Positions 52,883-61,376 of a DNA stretch of 64,000 nt are shown here, piece by piece. The notes beneath the pieces were generated by a model. It searched no databases. It was not told the DNA's origin and saw nothing but the letters and a program-made list of their open reading frames with translations. The DNA lies in the NCBI RefSeq assembly GCF_000069185.1, contig NC_010397.1:930001-994000 (forward strand), in the 5' to 3' direction. Numbering within the stretch: the first letter of the stretch is position 1; every line of letters begins with the position of its first letter. The translations under genes and the position numbers were made by a program. This stretch comes from Mycobacteroides abscessus ATCC 19977 (GTDB lineage: Bacteria; Actinomycetota; Actinomycetes; Mycobacteriales; Mycobacteriaceae).

Positions 52883-53618
52883 CGACGATCGTCAGCGTAT
52901 TGCCGTCGCGCTCGACATGTAGCCCCGCGCGGCGGGCGACGGTGGCCACCGACGCGGCGTCGTTGGGTTCGGCACGGCTTCCTGCCAGGATGCGCGCCAG
53001 TTTCCCCTTGTGCGCCTTGTTGAAATGGGTGATCACCGTGCGCCGGCCATCGGGATGCTCGGTGAGGCAGTCGACCGTCACGGCGTGGGGTAGCCGGCCC
53101 AGGCCCGCATAGGAACCCGAGCGCAGGTCCACCACCAGCTCGCCTGCCGCCAGCTCGGCGAGCACCGGCTCCAATACCGGCCGCCAGCGTGCGGCCAAGG
53201 TGGGCTTTCCGGGCAGCTTGGACGACGCCGACAGACGGTAGGCAGGCACCGGATCATCGGCCCGTAACAGCCCGAACAGTGCCGAACCGACAGCGAGGCG
53301 TGCACGTGCCCTGGCGGCGGAGGCGCCACGCAGCGATGTCACGTCCAGGTTGTCGTACAGCACGCCGGTGTACCGGTGCAGGGCGGGCATGGTGGGGGAC
53401 ATGCGCAGCTCGGCGTTGCGCTGAATCTCCGCATCCTGGGATGCGGAGATGCCCAGTGCCTGCCTGCACGCGTCTGGGTCGGCGGCAAGGGCGATGAGCT
53501 CGTCCACCAGTGCTTCACGCACCGGGTTCAGCGTGGGCGTTGCCAATTCGTTCAGGCGCAAAGGTGGGCCGTCGCCGCCTTCGTGTTTGGTTTCCGAGGG
53601 CGGCAGCAGCACGATCAC
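52872..53618 (-). CDS. yaaA: Peroxide stress protein YaaA
   Basis: A 248-residue YaaA (UPF0246/DUF328) protein, which in E. coli limits intracellular iron during peroxide stress and binds DNA. Diagnostic stretches are VIVLLPPSETK at the start, YTGVLYDNLD, RLSASSKLPGK, VDLRSGSYAGLG and HFNKAHKGKLAR. GTG 53618 begins exactly at this N-terminus; the frame is open upstream to 53783 without homology. It diverges from the glyoxalase-type gene and is convergent with the secreted repeat protein. Confidence 0.9.
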   Translation of the reverse strand: MIVLLPPSETKHEGGDGPPLRLNELATPTLNPVREALVDELIALAADPDACRQALGISASQDAEIQRNAELRMSPTMPALHRYTGVLYDNLDVTSLRGASAARARARLAVGSALFGLLRADDPVPAYRLSASSKLPGKPTLAARWRPVLEPVLAELAAGELVVDLRSGSYAGLGRLPHAVTVDCLTEHPDGRRTVITHFNKAHKGKLARILAGSRAEPNDAASVATVARRAGLHVERDGNTLTIVVSP

Positions 53619-53743
53619 GCAGAGACCGTAGCGAACTGGGCTGCTGTCCGTCGCGCTGAGGTGGTCAAACCCCTTCCGCGATGAGTTTTCGATCCGGCAG
53701 TGGTCGATACCGGTGAATGCCCCTTCCAGCTCAAGGAGACCCC

Positions 53744-54526
53744 ATGCCCACTCGTGACGAAACTCCGCTCGGAGCCCCAGCATGGATCGACCTCGCCTCG
53801 TCGGACCTCGAGAAGTCGAAGGCGTTCTACAGTGCGCTGTTCGGCTGGACGTTGCAGGAGGCGGGCCCCGAGTACGGCGGCTATATCAATGCGTACAAGG
53901 ACGGTAAAGCCGTTGCGGGAATGATCACCAACAACCCGGAGTGGAATGCTCCCGACGCGTGGACCACCTACTTCGCTACCGAAGACATCGATGCCACCCT
54001 GCAGAAAGCGGTGACACACGGCGGTACCAACTGCTTGCCCCCCATGGAAGTTCCACAGCTTGGCTACATGGCCCTTTTCGCCGACCCGGCCGGTGCCATG
54101 GTGGGTTTATGGCAGCCATTGGCGCACAAGGGGTTTCAACTGGTTGGCGAGGGTGGCGCGCCGGTATGGCACGAGCTCAATACCCGGGAGTATGACCGGG
54201 CTGTGGACTTCTACACCACGGTGCTGGGATGGAACACCAAGATAGAGGGCGATTCCGCGGATTCCCGGTATGCATGTGCACAGCATGACGGTGCGCCGAT
54301 CGCGGGTGTCAACGATGCGTCGGTGGGCCAATGGGCACTTCCCGAGGGGGTGCCGGCGCATTGGGCCGTGTATTTCGGCACCGACGACACCGACGCCGGC
54401 GCGGCCAAGGCCGCTGAACTGGGTGGTGCGGTACTCGCTCCGGCTCAGGACACGCCGTATGGCCGGATGGCGCTGATAAGGGACACCACTGGCGGCACCT
54501 TCTGGCTGTGCTCCGTGGACTCCTGA
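53744..54526 (+). CDS. VOC/glyoxalase-fold protein (Rv0911-like)
   Basis: A 260-residue protein with two vicinal-oxygen-chelate domains (about 10-125 and 135-258). Each reads APAWIDLASSDLEKSKAFYSALFGW or APVWHELNTREYDRAVDFYTTVLGW at its start and FADPAGAMVGLWQP or IRDTTGGTFWLC at its end. Length and two-domain layout match M. tuberculosis Rv0911, which follows Rv0910, so it ends the syntenic block. AAGGAG precedes ATG 53744. It may be a glyoxalase- or bleomycin-resistance-like binding protein; the substrate is not known. Confidence 0.9.
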   Translation: MPTRDETPLGAPAWIDLASSDLEKSKAFYSALFGWTLQEAGPEYGGYINAYKDGKAVAGMITNNPEWNAPDAWTTYFATEDIDATLQKAVTHGGTNCLPPMEVPQLGYMALFADPAGAMVGLWQPLAHKGFQLVGEGGAPVWHELNTREYDRAVDFYTTVLGWNTKIEGDSADSRYACAQHDGAPIAGVNDASVGQWALPEGVPAHWAVYFGTDDTDAGAAKAAELGGAVLAPAQDTPYGRMALIRDTTGGTFWLCSVDS

Positions 54527-54551
54527 TCATGGCCCGGGCGTCCCGGTCTCG

Positions 54552-55757
54552 CTAGAGGTCTTCGAAGGTCGGGATGCCCCATTCCTCCCGCCCGCCTCCG
54601 TGCAACAGGTTGGCGCGGGTGACCGACCGGGTTCCGAACCTGTCGCGCAGCCCATCAAGGGTGCTGTCGAGCGCCAAGGTGTTTTCCGCCGCATCCGAGA
54701 AGGGCAGCTCCAACTGTGCTGCGCCACAAGGGTCGAAGTTGGATACGGAGAATCCGATCAGAGTGATGCCCCGTTCTTTGATGAGCGGGCCGGCGTCTTT
54801 GACAAGCTCGCGGGCCACTGACAGGAGGCGTTCGGTGGACGTGGTGGGTCGCGGCACGGTGCGTGAGCGCGTGGCGCGGGTGTAGTCGCCGAAACGCAGT
54901 CGTAGCACCACCGTGCGACAGCTGCGGCCGGTGCCGCGCATGCGGCGGGCAATCCGCTCCATGAGTTGTGTTGCGATGGCATCGATCTCGCTGTCCGCTC
55001 GTGGCCCGCGGCCAAGCGCGCACTGCGCACCGATCGAGCGCCGCCGCCGTCCACCATCCACCCGTCGTGGATCGATATTGTTTGCCAGACAATGCAATTG
55101 ATGCCCCATGGCGCGTCCGACCATCGACGCCAGGGTGGACTCGCCCAGATCGGCCACGTCCGCGACGGTACGGATGCCATACACCCGCAGTTTCTCGGCG
55201 GTGACCGATCCGACTCCCCACAGCGCCTGCACCGGCAGCGGGCGCAGAAACGACAACTCCTCGTGCGGCTCCACCACCAACAGTCCGTCGGGCTTGCCCT
55301 GGCGGCTGGCGACTTTGGCCAAGAACTTGGTGCGGGCGATGCCGACGGTGATCGGTAGTCCCGCCCGGCGCCGCACCTCCAAGCGCAATGCGGCCGCGAT
55401 ATCGCTTGGCGCCCCTGAGATCCGCTGCAGACCGGACACATCCAGAAACGCCTCGTCGATGGACAGCGGCTCGACCAGGGGAGTGGTATCCCGGAAGACC
55501 TCGAACACCAACTTGCTCGCGGCGCTGTAGGCGTCGAAACGCGGTGGTACCACCACCGCGTGCGGGCAGAGCCGTAGCGCCTGACGACCTCCCATGGCGG
55601 TACGCACGCCACAATGTTTTGCTTCGTAGCTGGCGGCGAGCACGACACCGCCCCCGACGATCACCGGGCGGTCGCGCAGTGCCGGCGCATCACGTTGCTC
55701 GACGGAGGCGTAGAACGAGTCCAGATCGGCATGCAGGATGCTGGCTGTCCCGGTCAT
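54552..55757 (-). CDS. dinB: Y-family DNA polymerase IV
   Basis: A 401-residue translesion polymerase. Catalytic acidic residues are in LHADLDSFYASVEQ and PLSIDEAFLDVSG, the fingers have VLAASYEAKHCGVRTAMG, and the thumb helix-hairpin reads LPVQALWGVGSVTAEKL. The C-terminal little finger ends in QLELPF, a beta-clamp binding motif. It has no SOS box that I can see. In mycobacteria DinB proteins add an error-prone capacity with little inducible effect. It is convergent with the Rv0911-like gene. Confidence 0.93.
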   Translation of the reverse strand: MTGTASILHADLDSFYASVEQRDAPALRDRPVIVGGGVVLAASYEAKHCGVRTAMGGRQALRLCPHAVVVPPRFDAYSAASKLVFEVFRDTTPLVEPLSIDEAFLDVSGLQRISGAPSDIAAALRLEVRRRAGLPITVGIARTKFLAKVASRQGKPDGLLVVEPHEELSFLRPLPVQALWGVGSVTAEKLRVYGIRTVADVADLGESTLASMVGRAMGHQLHCLANNIDPRRVDGGRRRRSIGAQCALGRGPRADSEIDAIATQLMERIARRMRGTGRSCRTVVLRLRFGDYTRATRSRTVPRPTTSTERLLSVARELVKDAGPLIKERGITLIGFSVSNFDPCGAAQLELPFSDAAENTLALDSTLDGLRDRFGTRSVTRANLLHGGGREEWGIPTFEDL

Positions 55758-55993
55758 GATCCGATGCTCGCACCGGGGTCCGACAGCCGGATCGGGTTGA
55801 TTTGCCCAACCGGCGGTTGATTCGGAGAATCACTGGGCAATCCTTGATGGCGCCCGGGAGATATTTGACTTACGGCTAGGAAAACTATCGAATCCGTGGT
55901 CGGCGGCATGGTGCAGTGTGCCCTACGTTTATTGCGAGTTCTCCAGGTTCTTTTCAGCCCATTGACATTCTTTGCCCAGAAGGGGTGGTTCAC
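55758..55993. promoter_or_regulatory. Divergent dinB/secreted protein intergenic region
   Basis: 236 non-coding bases. Inverted repeats TTGCCCA (55802-55808) and TGGGCAA (55834-55840) bracket a small hairpin, GATTC-GGA-GAATC (55819-55831). A TTGACT at 55865 could be a -35 element for the secreted-protein gene. No coding potential is seen. Confidence 0.4.
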
Positions 55994-58228
55994 GTGCGCG
56001 TCCGTCTCCGTGCCACGGCCACCGCGGCGGTTTGCAGTGTCTGCATCGCCGCGTCGGTTTCCGTGCCTACGATCCAAACTCTCAGCGCCAGTCCGGAACA
56101 ACATCGGACCGTGTCGACTCAGGCCTACGTCCTGACGTCGAACGACGGGACGCTGTCCCCGGCCAGCATCGGCTCGCTGGCCGCCTTACCGGGGGTCACC
56201 ACGGCGGCCGCTCCGACTCCGCCCGAGGGATCGACGTGGCCGTCGGCGAATCCCTTGGTGAATCTCGCCGTGGGTCCGTTGCAATTCGACCCCAAGTTCT
56301 CACGGTCGCCGGTGTTGGCGTCGCCGTTCACGATCGTCAATGCGCCGTTCCAGCTGCTGACCGGGCAGTCGATCGTGAACCCCAACGGCACCACCTCTGC
56401 ACCGACGGTGCAGAACCTGATCAACGCCGAAACCACCGCGCTGGGGCTGCTGGCAGGGGTGCCGGCCGCATACGTGGCGAACACCATCGCGGTGGTACAA
56501 GCCATTGCCCAGAACCCGGGATCGCTGCTGCCGTCCGGACTCGTGCCCACGGCGACGACGTTGTCGGCGGCGAACACCACGGCGGTGAGCCCCACGACGA
56601 AAACGCTTGCCTCCACGGCCGTTACGGCCTCGGCTGCGACGGCTCCTGCTCCGACGGCCCCTGCGGGGTCGACGTGGCCGTCGACGAACCCGGTGGTGAA
56701 CCTGCTGGTGGGTCCGTTGCAGTTCAACTCGAAGTGGCAGTCGCCGGTGTTGGCGTCGCCGTTCACGATCGTCAATGCGCCGTTCCAGCTGCTGACCGGG
56801 CAGTCGATCGTGAATCCGGACGGCACCACGGTGGCGCCGACGGTGCAGAACTTCATCGCCGCGGAGACCAAGGCGTTCGGTCTCTTGGTCGGTCTGCCGG
56901 GTGCCTACGTGGCCAACACCATCGCGGTGGTGACGGCACTTTCCCAGAACCCGGGATCAATACTGCCCTCGGGCCTGATCCAGCCGGCGACGACGACGGC
57001 GAATCCCACGGTCGCCAAGACCACGGCACTGTCGCTTCCCGAATCGTCGACGACGGCAACATCCACCACGGCGAACACGCTTGCGGCCCCGACGGCCTCG
57101 GCTCCGACGGGCTCGGCTGTGACGGCTCCTGCTCCGACGGCCCCTGCGGGGTCGACGTGGCCGTCGACGAACCCGGTGGTGAACCTGCTGGTGGGTCCGT
57201 TGCAGTTCAACTCGAAGTGGCAGTCGCCGGTGTTGGCGTCGCCGTTCACGATCGTCAATGCGCCGTTCCAGCTGCTGACCGGGCAGTCGATCGTGAATCC
57301 GGACGGCACCACGTCGGCGCCGACGATTCAGAACCTGATCAATGCCGAAGCCAAGGCCTTTGGTCTCTTGGTCGGTCTGCCGGGTGCGTACGTCTCCAAC
57401 ACGATCGCGGTGGTGACGGCGTTGACCCAGAACCCTGCGTCGCTGCTGCCGGCGGGTCTGAGCGCGCCGGCGGCGACCACAACCGCCACAAGCGTCAAGG
57501 CTCCGACGTCGATCCTCTCGGCGCTGAGCAAGACCTCTACCACTGCGGCGAAGACCGCGACGGCTGAGCAGAAGACGGCGGTCGAGGGAACCAAGGCGGC
57601 CGAGTCGAAGGCGACCACGTCGAAGTCTTCTCCGGAAGCGGAGCCCGCCAAGGCCGGTGCGACCAAGCCCGCCACCCCGGCCGAGGCGGTTACCCCGGCC
57701 GAGCCCGCCAAGCCGGCAGAGCCCGCGAAGTCCGCTACTCCGGCCGAGCCGGTGAAGGCGGCCGAGCCTGCCAAGCCCGCCACCCCGGCGGACGCGGCTA
57801 CTCCGGCGGAGCCCGCCAAGCCGGCGACTGCTGCCGACGCCGCTGCCAAGCCGGTGGACGCGGCCAAGCCCGCGGAACCCAAGGTGAACGTGCCTAAGGT
57901 CAAGCTGCCCACCCCGGTCACCAAGGTCGGAGAGGTCAGTGGCGGGGTTGCGCCGAAGACCGATGACTCTGCCAAGGCCGACAAGAGCGAGAAGACCGAT
58001 TCCAAGACGGACAAGGCCGACAAGGGATCCACCCCGAAGAAGCCCGAGAAGGACTCTTCACCTGCGAAGAAGCCCGAGGCCGCGGCGTCGTCGAGCACCA
58101 AGTCGGAGTCGGGCTCTAGCTCCTCGTCCAGCGATTCGCACGCGGGTTCCTCCAACGGCTCCTCGTCCAGCGGCTCCTCGTCCAGCGGATCGTCGCACAG
58201 TGACTCGCACAAGGCGTCGCGAAATTAG
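55994..58228 (+). CDS. Secreted repeat protein with Lys/Pro/Ser-rich tail (paralogue B)
   Basis: A 744-residue exported protein. GTG 55994 gives MRVRLRATATAAVCSVCIAAS, which aligns with the start of the protein at 51062, and GAAGGGG is well spaced. Three copies of a roughly 105-residue domain begin near residues 80, 226 and 387: STWPSTNPVVNLLVGPLQF, SPFTIVNAPFQLLTGQSIV and GLLVGLPGAYVANTIAVV. Ala/Thr-rich linkers separate them. From about 530 the chain is Ala/Pro/Lys low complexity, ending in a Ser-rich SSSGSSSSGSSHSDSHK tail. Copies 2 and 3 share a 193-bp perfect DNA repeat. The function is unknown; exported and probably surface-linked. A 13-bp hairpin follows the stop. Confidence 0.75.
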   Translation: MRVRLRATATAAVCSVCIAASVSVPTIQTLSASPEQHRTVSTQAYVLTSNDGTLSPASIGSLAALPGVTTAAAPTPPEGSTWPSANPLVNLAVGPLQFDPKFSRSPVLASPFTIVNAPFQLLTGQSIVNPNGTTSAPTVQNLINAETTALGLLAGVPAAYVANTIAVVQAIAQNPGSLLPSGLVPTATTLSAANTTAVSPTTKTLASTAVTASAATAPAPTAPAGSTWPSTNPVVNLLVGPLQFNSKWQSPVLASPFTIVNAPFQLLTGQSIVNPDGTTVAPTVQNFIAAETKAFGLLVGLPGAYVANTIAVVTALSQNPGSILPSGLIQPATTTANPTVAKTTALSLPESSTTATSTTANTLAAPTASAPTGSAVTAPAPTAPAGSTWPSTNPVVNLLVGPLQFNSKWQSPVLASPFTIVNAPFQLLTGQSIVNPDGTTSAPTIQNLINAEAKAFGLLVGLPGAYVSNTIAVVTALTQNPASLLPAGLSAPAATTTATSVKAPTSILSALSKTSTTAAKTATAEQKTAVEGTKAAESKATTSKSSPEAEPAKAGATKPATPAEAVTPAEPAKPAEPAKSATPAEPVKAAEPAKPATPADAATPAEPAKPATAADAAAKPVDAAKPAEPKVNVPKVKLPTPVTKVGEVSGGVAPKTDDSAKADKSEKTDSKTDKADKGSTPKKPEKDSSPAKKPEAAASSSTKSESGSSSSSSDSHAGSSNGSSSSGSSSSGSSHSDSHKASRN
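56638..56830 (+). repeat. 193-bp direct repeat, first copy
   Basis: Identical to 57121-57313, 483 bases further on (161 codons, so in frame). It encodes the linker end and first two-fifths of domain copy 2 of the secreted repeat protein. Confidence 0.9.
57121..57313 (+). repeat. 193-bp direct repeat, second copy
   Basis: Identical to 56638-56830. Perfect identity, beyond what codon choice requires, implies recent duplication or gene conversion within the gene; recombination between copies would delete 161 codons in frame. Confidence 0.9.
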
Positions 58229-58247
58229 TCCCCGGTAACAAGCACAA

Positions 58248-58279
58248 AGGTCCCCGCGCCCGACACGGCGCGGGGACCT
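58248..58279 (+). terminator. GC-rich hairpin after paralogue B
   Basis: A 13-bp perfect stem (AGGTCCCCGCGCC and complement) with a 6-base loop, 20 bases after the stop. No T-run follows, as is usual in mycobacteria. It probably ends the secreted-protein transcript before the MarR gene. Confidence 0.75.
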
Positions 58280-58294
58280 GCTTGTAAGCGGCAC

Positions 58295-58317
58295 TGACAT
58301 AAGTCAACATCATTGAC
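58295..58317. promoter_or_regulatory. Putative MarR operator abutting the start codon
   Basis: TGAC-N4-GTCA (58295-58306) overlaps GTCAA-N5-TTGAC (58303-58317), and the second ends exactly at the ATG. Overlapping dyads directly before a MarR gene suggest autoregulation. Confidence 0.55.
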
Positions 58318-58746
58318 ATGGAAATCGACGGCACCGCGAGCCTGGGGTACTTGCTGACCCGTACCGCGACATCACTGCGGGGCAAGGTCGCGGCCCGTTT
58401 GGAGCCGATCGGCTTGAGCCTGCCCGAGTACATCTGCATGCGGATTCTGCGTACCTACCCCGGCATGTCCAACTCCGAACTGGCCAGGCAGGCCATGGTC
58501 ACCCGGCAGGCGATGAACGCGGTACTGCATCGGTTGGAGGAGGAGGGCCTCATCAGCCGGCCCGAGAGTGCGGACCACGGCCGGTCGCTGCCTGCCCGCC
58601 TGACCCGGCGCGGTAGCACCCAACTGGAGAAGGCGGTGGAGGCAGTGACCGCGGGTGAGAACGAGGTCATGGAGAAGCTGACCGCCGACGAGCAGCGCGC
58701 GTTGAAGGCGATGCTGGCCAAGTGCGTGCCGAGCCAGCTGCCATGA
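58318..58746 (+). CDS. MarR-family regulator
   Basis: A 142-residue winged-helix regulator. The HTH reads MSNSELARQAMVTRQAMNAVLHRLEEEGLISR and the wing PESADHGRSLPARLTRRG. It starts at ATG 58318 directly after a pair of overlapping inverted repeats, so it may be leaderless and autoregulated. The stop overlaps the next gene's ATG by four bases (ATGA). It probably controls itself and the membrane protein. Confidence 0.9.
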   Translation: MEIDGTASLGYLLTRTATSLRGKVAARLEPIGLSLPEYICMRILRTYPGMSNSELARQAMVTRQAMNAVLHRLEEEGLISRPESADHGRSLPARLTRRGSTQLEKAVEAVTAGENEVMEKLTADEQRALKAMLAKCVPSQLP

Positions 58747-59177
58747 GACGTGCCGGCTGGCTGATCGCTTTCACTGGTCTGGTGATCGGGTTCAGCGTGT
58801 GGCTGCCGTGGCTGCGCACCTCGGCCAGCGGTGGAGGCAGAGCCAATGCCATCGGCGGCGCCACCGGATCGGTGGTTCTGCCTGCGGGATTCGGCGCCGG
58901 ACAGCTGATCTTGCTGGTTTCCGCGCTGCTGGTGGTGGCCGGATGCATGGTGGGGCAGCACATCCTGCACCGCATCGCTCCGGTGGCCGCGGGTGCCCTG
59001 GCCCTGGTGCTGTTGGCGCTGGAGCTCCTGTACTACCGCACCAACATCAAGCCCCCGATCGTGACCGGGTACGGCTTTTGGGTCGCGATCTGTGCGTCGG
59101 CTATCGCCGTCGCGCTGGCGATCGTGGCACTGCTGTCACGGCCCTCGCTGAGTCGCTCAACCCAATCCGGCAAGTAG
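58743..59177 (+). CDS. Four-helix membrane protein
   Basis: A 144-residue protein with about four hydrophobic helices (residues 5-25, 50-70, 80-98, 112-132) and a Gly/Ser loop after the first. No family is recognised. ATG 58743 overlaps the MarR stop, so it is likely co-regulated; its 3' end overlaps the convergent crotonase gene by 21 bases. Confidence 0.7.
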   Translation: MRRAGWLIAFTGLVIGFSVWLPWLRTSASGGGRANAIGGATGSVVLPAGFGAGQLILLVSALLVVAGCMVGQHILHRIAPVAAGALALVLLALELLYYRTNIKPPIVTGYGFWVAICASAIAVALAIVALLSRPSLSRSTQSGK

Positions 59178-59822
59178 CAGCGGGACGATCGAGCTGTACA
59201 TCCCGTTTTTGATGGTGCTCAGTGTGCCGCGGTTCTTACCCACCAGCGGCTCTACGAATCCCTTTGCGGTACTGATCACTTCGTCTTCGAGAACGGCGGC
59301 GTCGACGATCTGTAGTCGTACGCAGTCGTCGCCGCCGTAGCGCTGACCGCTCGGCATGGTGGCCGACGCCGCCTGTGGGGTCATGCGGCCCTGACACAGC
59401 GCGGACATGCCCGGTGTGAAGGGCAGCCCCACGTTCACCTCCGGCAGGCAGAAGAACCCGCGATCGGAGCGCATCACCCGATAGTCGCAGCTGAGCGCAA
59501 CCATCGCTCCCGCTCCGTAGGCGTGTCCGTTCACGGCGGCCACGGTGGGTACCGGGAGGGTGAGCAAGCGGACAAAAATCTTCTGAACCTCGGTGATATA
59601 CCAACCGAGCTTGTCGGGGTTGGCGCCCAGATACTCGACGTCGAGCCCGTTGGAGAAGAACTTGCCGCTTCCGGTCACGACAAGAGCTGTGGGTTCCTCG
59701 TCGGCCACGATCTCGTCGATCCGTGCGTTGACCTCGTCGATGAAGGGCAAGGTGAACCGATTCTCATCGGTGCCGAGCACGAGGGTGGCGATGGCGCCGT
59801 CGCGGGTGAGAGTTGCAGACAC
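59157..59822 (-). CDS. Enoyl-CoA hydratase/isomerase family protein
   Basis: A 221-residue crotonase-fold protein. LVVTGSGKFFSNGLDVEYL and VNGHAYGAGAMVALSCDYRVM form the oxyanion hole, and FFCLPEVNVGLPFTPGMSAL follows. The sequence recalls the delta3,delta2-enoyl-CoA isomerase group more than EchA6. It is the last gene of the leftward ethR-dehydrogenase-thioesterase set, 4 bases after the thioesterase. Confidence 0.85.
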   Translation of the reverse strand: MSATLTRDGAIATLVLGTDENRFTLPFIDEVNARIDEIVADEEPTALVVTGSGKFFSNGLDVEYLGANPDKLGWYITEVQKIFVRLLTLPVPTVAAVNGHAYGAGAMVALSCDYRVMRSDRGFFCLPEVNVGLPFTPGMSALCQGRMTPQAASATMPSGQRYGGDDCVRLQIVDAAVLEDEVISTAKGFVEPLVGKNRGTLSTIKNGMYSSIVPLLLAGLG

Positions 59823-59826
59823 GTTG

Positions 59827-60270
59827 TTACCTCAACTGTTCGAGAGCTGTCGCTACTTGCTCGGGGATGGGGACGGGTGTGCGGGCATCGGAGTCCACGT
59901 AGACATGGACGAACCGACCCAGCGCACGCGGCGTGTCCTCGACAACACCGTCGACGACCTTGAACACCGCAAGCTTGTAGATGACACTACTGCGTCCGCT
60001 GTGCTCAAGTGCCAGGCCGATCGACAGCTCGTCCGGAAAGGACACCTCTGCCAAGTACTTGCACGAGGTTTCGGCCACGACCCCGATGGCGGGCAGGTCG
60101 CGGATATCGCACCCGGCCGCCTCCATCAGCCAGCCGTTGACGGCCGTGTCGAACCAGGCGTAGTAGACCACGTTGTTGACATGCCCGTAGACATCGTTGT
60201 CGGCCCAACGAGTTTGGTGCCTCCGGTGCACCGGGAAGTCAGCCTTGGTGGGCAGCTCGGGTTTGGTCAC
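59827..60270 (-). CDS. Acyl-CoA thioesterase (YbgC/4-hydroxybenzoyl-CoA type)
   Basis: A 147-residue hot-dog thioesterase. HQTRWADNDVYGHVNNVVYYAWFDTAVNGWL contains the catalytic Asp and HVNN loop of the YbgC/FadM group. ATG 60270 overlaps the alcohol dehydrogenase stop by four bases. It probably hydrolyses an acyl-CoA made by the neighbouring enzymes. Confidence 0.88.
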   Translation of the reverse strand: MTKPELPTKADFPVHRRHQTRWADNDVYGHVNNVVYYAWFDTAVNGWLMEAAGCDIRDLPAIGVVAETSCKYLAEVSFPDELSIGLALEHSGRSSVIYKLAVFKVVDGVVEDTPRALGRFVHVYVDSDARTPVPIPEQVATALEQLR

Positions 60271-61376
60271 GCGCTCACTCCCGGGCGCAGGATCTGACGC
60301 ACCGCCTGGCCCTCGGCAAGGGCGTCGAGCGCGATATTGATATCGGACAACGGCAGGTCATCGGACTTGAGCTTCTCCACTGGCAGGCGCCCCGCCCGCC
60401 ACAGCGCCAGCATGGCCGGGATGTCCTGTTGCGGTTGCGCCGAACCCATGTATGAGCCCAGGATGCTGCGGCCCTCCGCGACGATATTCAACGCGGGCAG
60501 GCTGATTCGTGCATCGGGATGCGGTAGGCCCACCGACACGGTGCCGCCGCCGCGCCCGGTGAGCGCGTAGGCCTGCTCCAGCACGGCGGCCGAACCGACC
60601 ACCTCGAACACCCAGTCATGTCCGCCGGGGGCTTCATCCGGCGCGCAGGCGCTGGTGGCGCCGAGCTCAAGGGCGAGTTCGCGTTTGGCGGGCACGGGGT
60701 CGATAGCCAGTACCTCACCCGCGCCGGCGGCGGCCGCCGACATCACCACGGCCAGACCGACGCCACCCAATCCGAGGACCGCCACGGAGTCTCCGGGGCG
60801 CACGGACGCGGTGTGGGTAACCGCGCCAAAGCCGGTGAGCATGGCGCAGCCAAAGAGGGCAGCGGTGTCGAGAGGAACGTTCTCATCGATGACGACCACC
60901 GAATTGCGATCCACCACAGCATGATCGGCGAACCCGGAGACACCAAGATGGTGACGTACCTCGGTGCCGTCCAGATCGTGCAGCCGGGTGCCGCCGCGGA
61001 TCAGGTCACCGCGGCCGTTCGCCGCGGCGGCGTCCGGGCATAGCGCCGGGCGACCGGATGAGCAGTACCTGCACGCGCCGCAGCTCGGTACATACACCAG
61101 CACCACATGATCACCGGGGGAGACGTCGCGTACGCCGGGGCCCACCGCGGCGATGACACCGGCCGCCTCGTGTCCGAGTGCCATGGGTACCGGACGTATC
61201 CGGTTCCCGTCGACCACCGACAGATCCGAGTGGCACAGGCCCGCGGCTTCGATGCGTACCAGCACCTCGCCGGGGCCCGGCGGGTCGAGTTCTAGCTCAA
61301 TGACTTTCAGCGGGTGGGTGTCGCGGTACGGCCTTTCGATCGGTGCCGCGTGCAGCACCGCACTACGAATTCGCAC
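60267..61376 (-). CDS. Zinc-dependent alcohol dehydrogenase
   Basis: A 369-residue medium-chain dehydrogenase. Catalytic-zinc ligands are in GLCHSDLSVVDG and GHEAAGVIAAVG, the structural-zinc Cys set in CGACRYCSSGRPALC, and the NAD motif is VLGLGGVGLAVV (about 203-214). It overlaps the end of ethR by 14 bases and the thioesterase by four. It resembles mycobacterial AdhB/AdhD enzymes. It may oxidise alcohols released after Baeyer-Villiger ester cleavage. Confidence 0.9.
   Translation of the reverse strand: MRIRSAVLHAAPIERPYRDTHPLKVIELELDPPGPGEVLVRIEAAGLCHSDLSVVDGNRIRPVPMALGHEAAGVIAAVGPGVRDVSPGDHVVLVYVPSCGACRYCSSGRPALCPDAAAANGRGDLIRGGTRLHDLDGTEVRHHLGVSGFADHAVVDRNSVVVIDENVPLDTAALFGCAMLTGFGAVTHTASVRPGDSVAVLGLGGVGLAVVMSAAAAGAGEVLAIDPVPAKRELALELGATSACAPDEAPGGHDWVFEVVGSAAVLEQAYALTGRGGGTVSVGLPHPDARISLPALNIVAEGRSILGSYMGSAQPQQDIPAMLALWRAGRLPVEKLKSDDLPLSDINIALDALAEGQAVRQILRPGVSA

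Noticed and set aside
54552..55993. SOS (LexA) box upstream of dinB
   Set aside because: No TCGAAC-N4-GTTCGA-like site was found between dinB and the secreted-protein gene.
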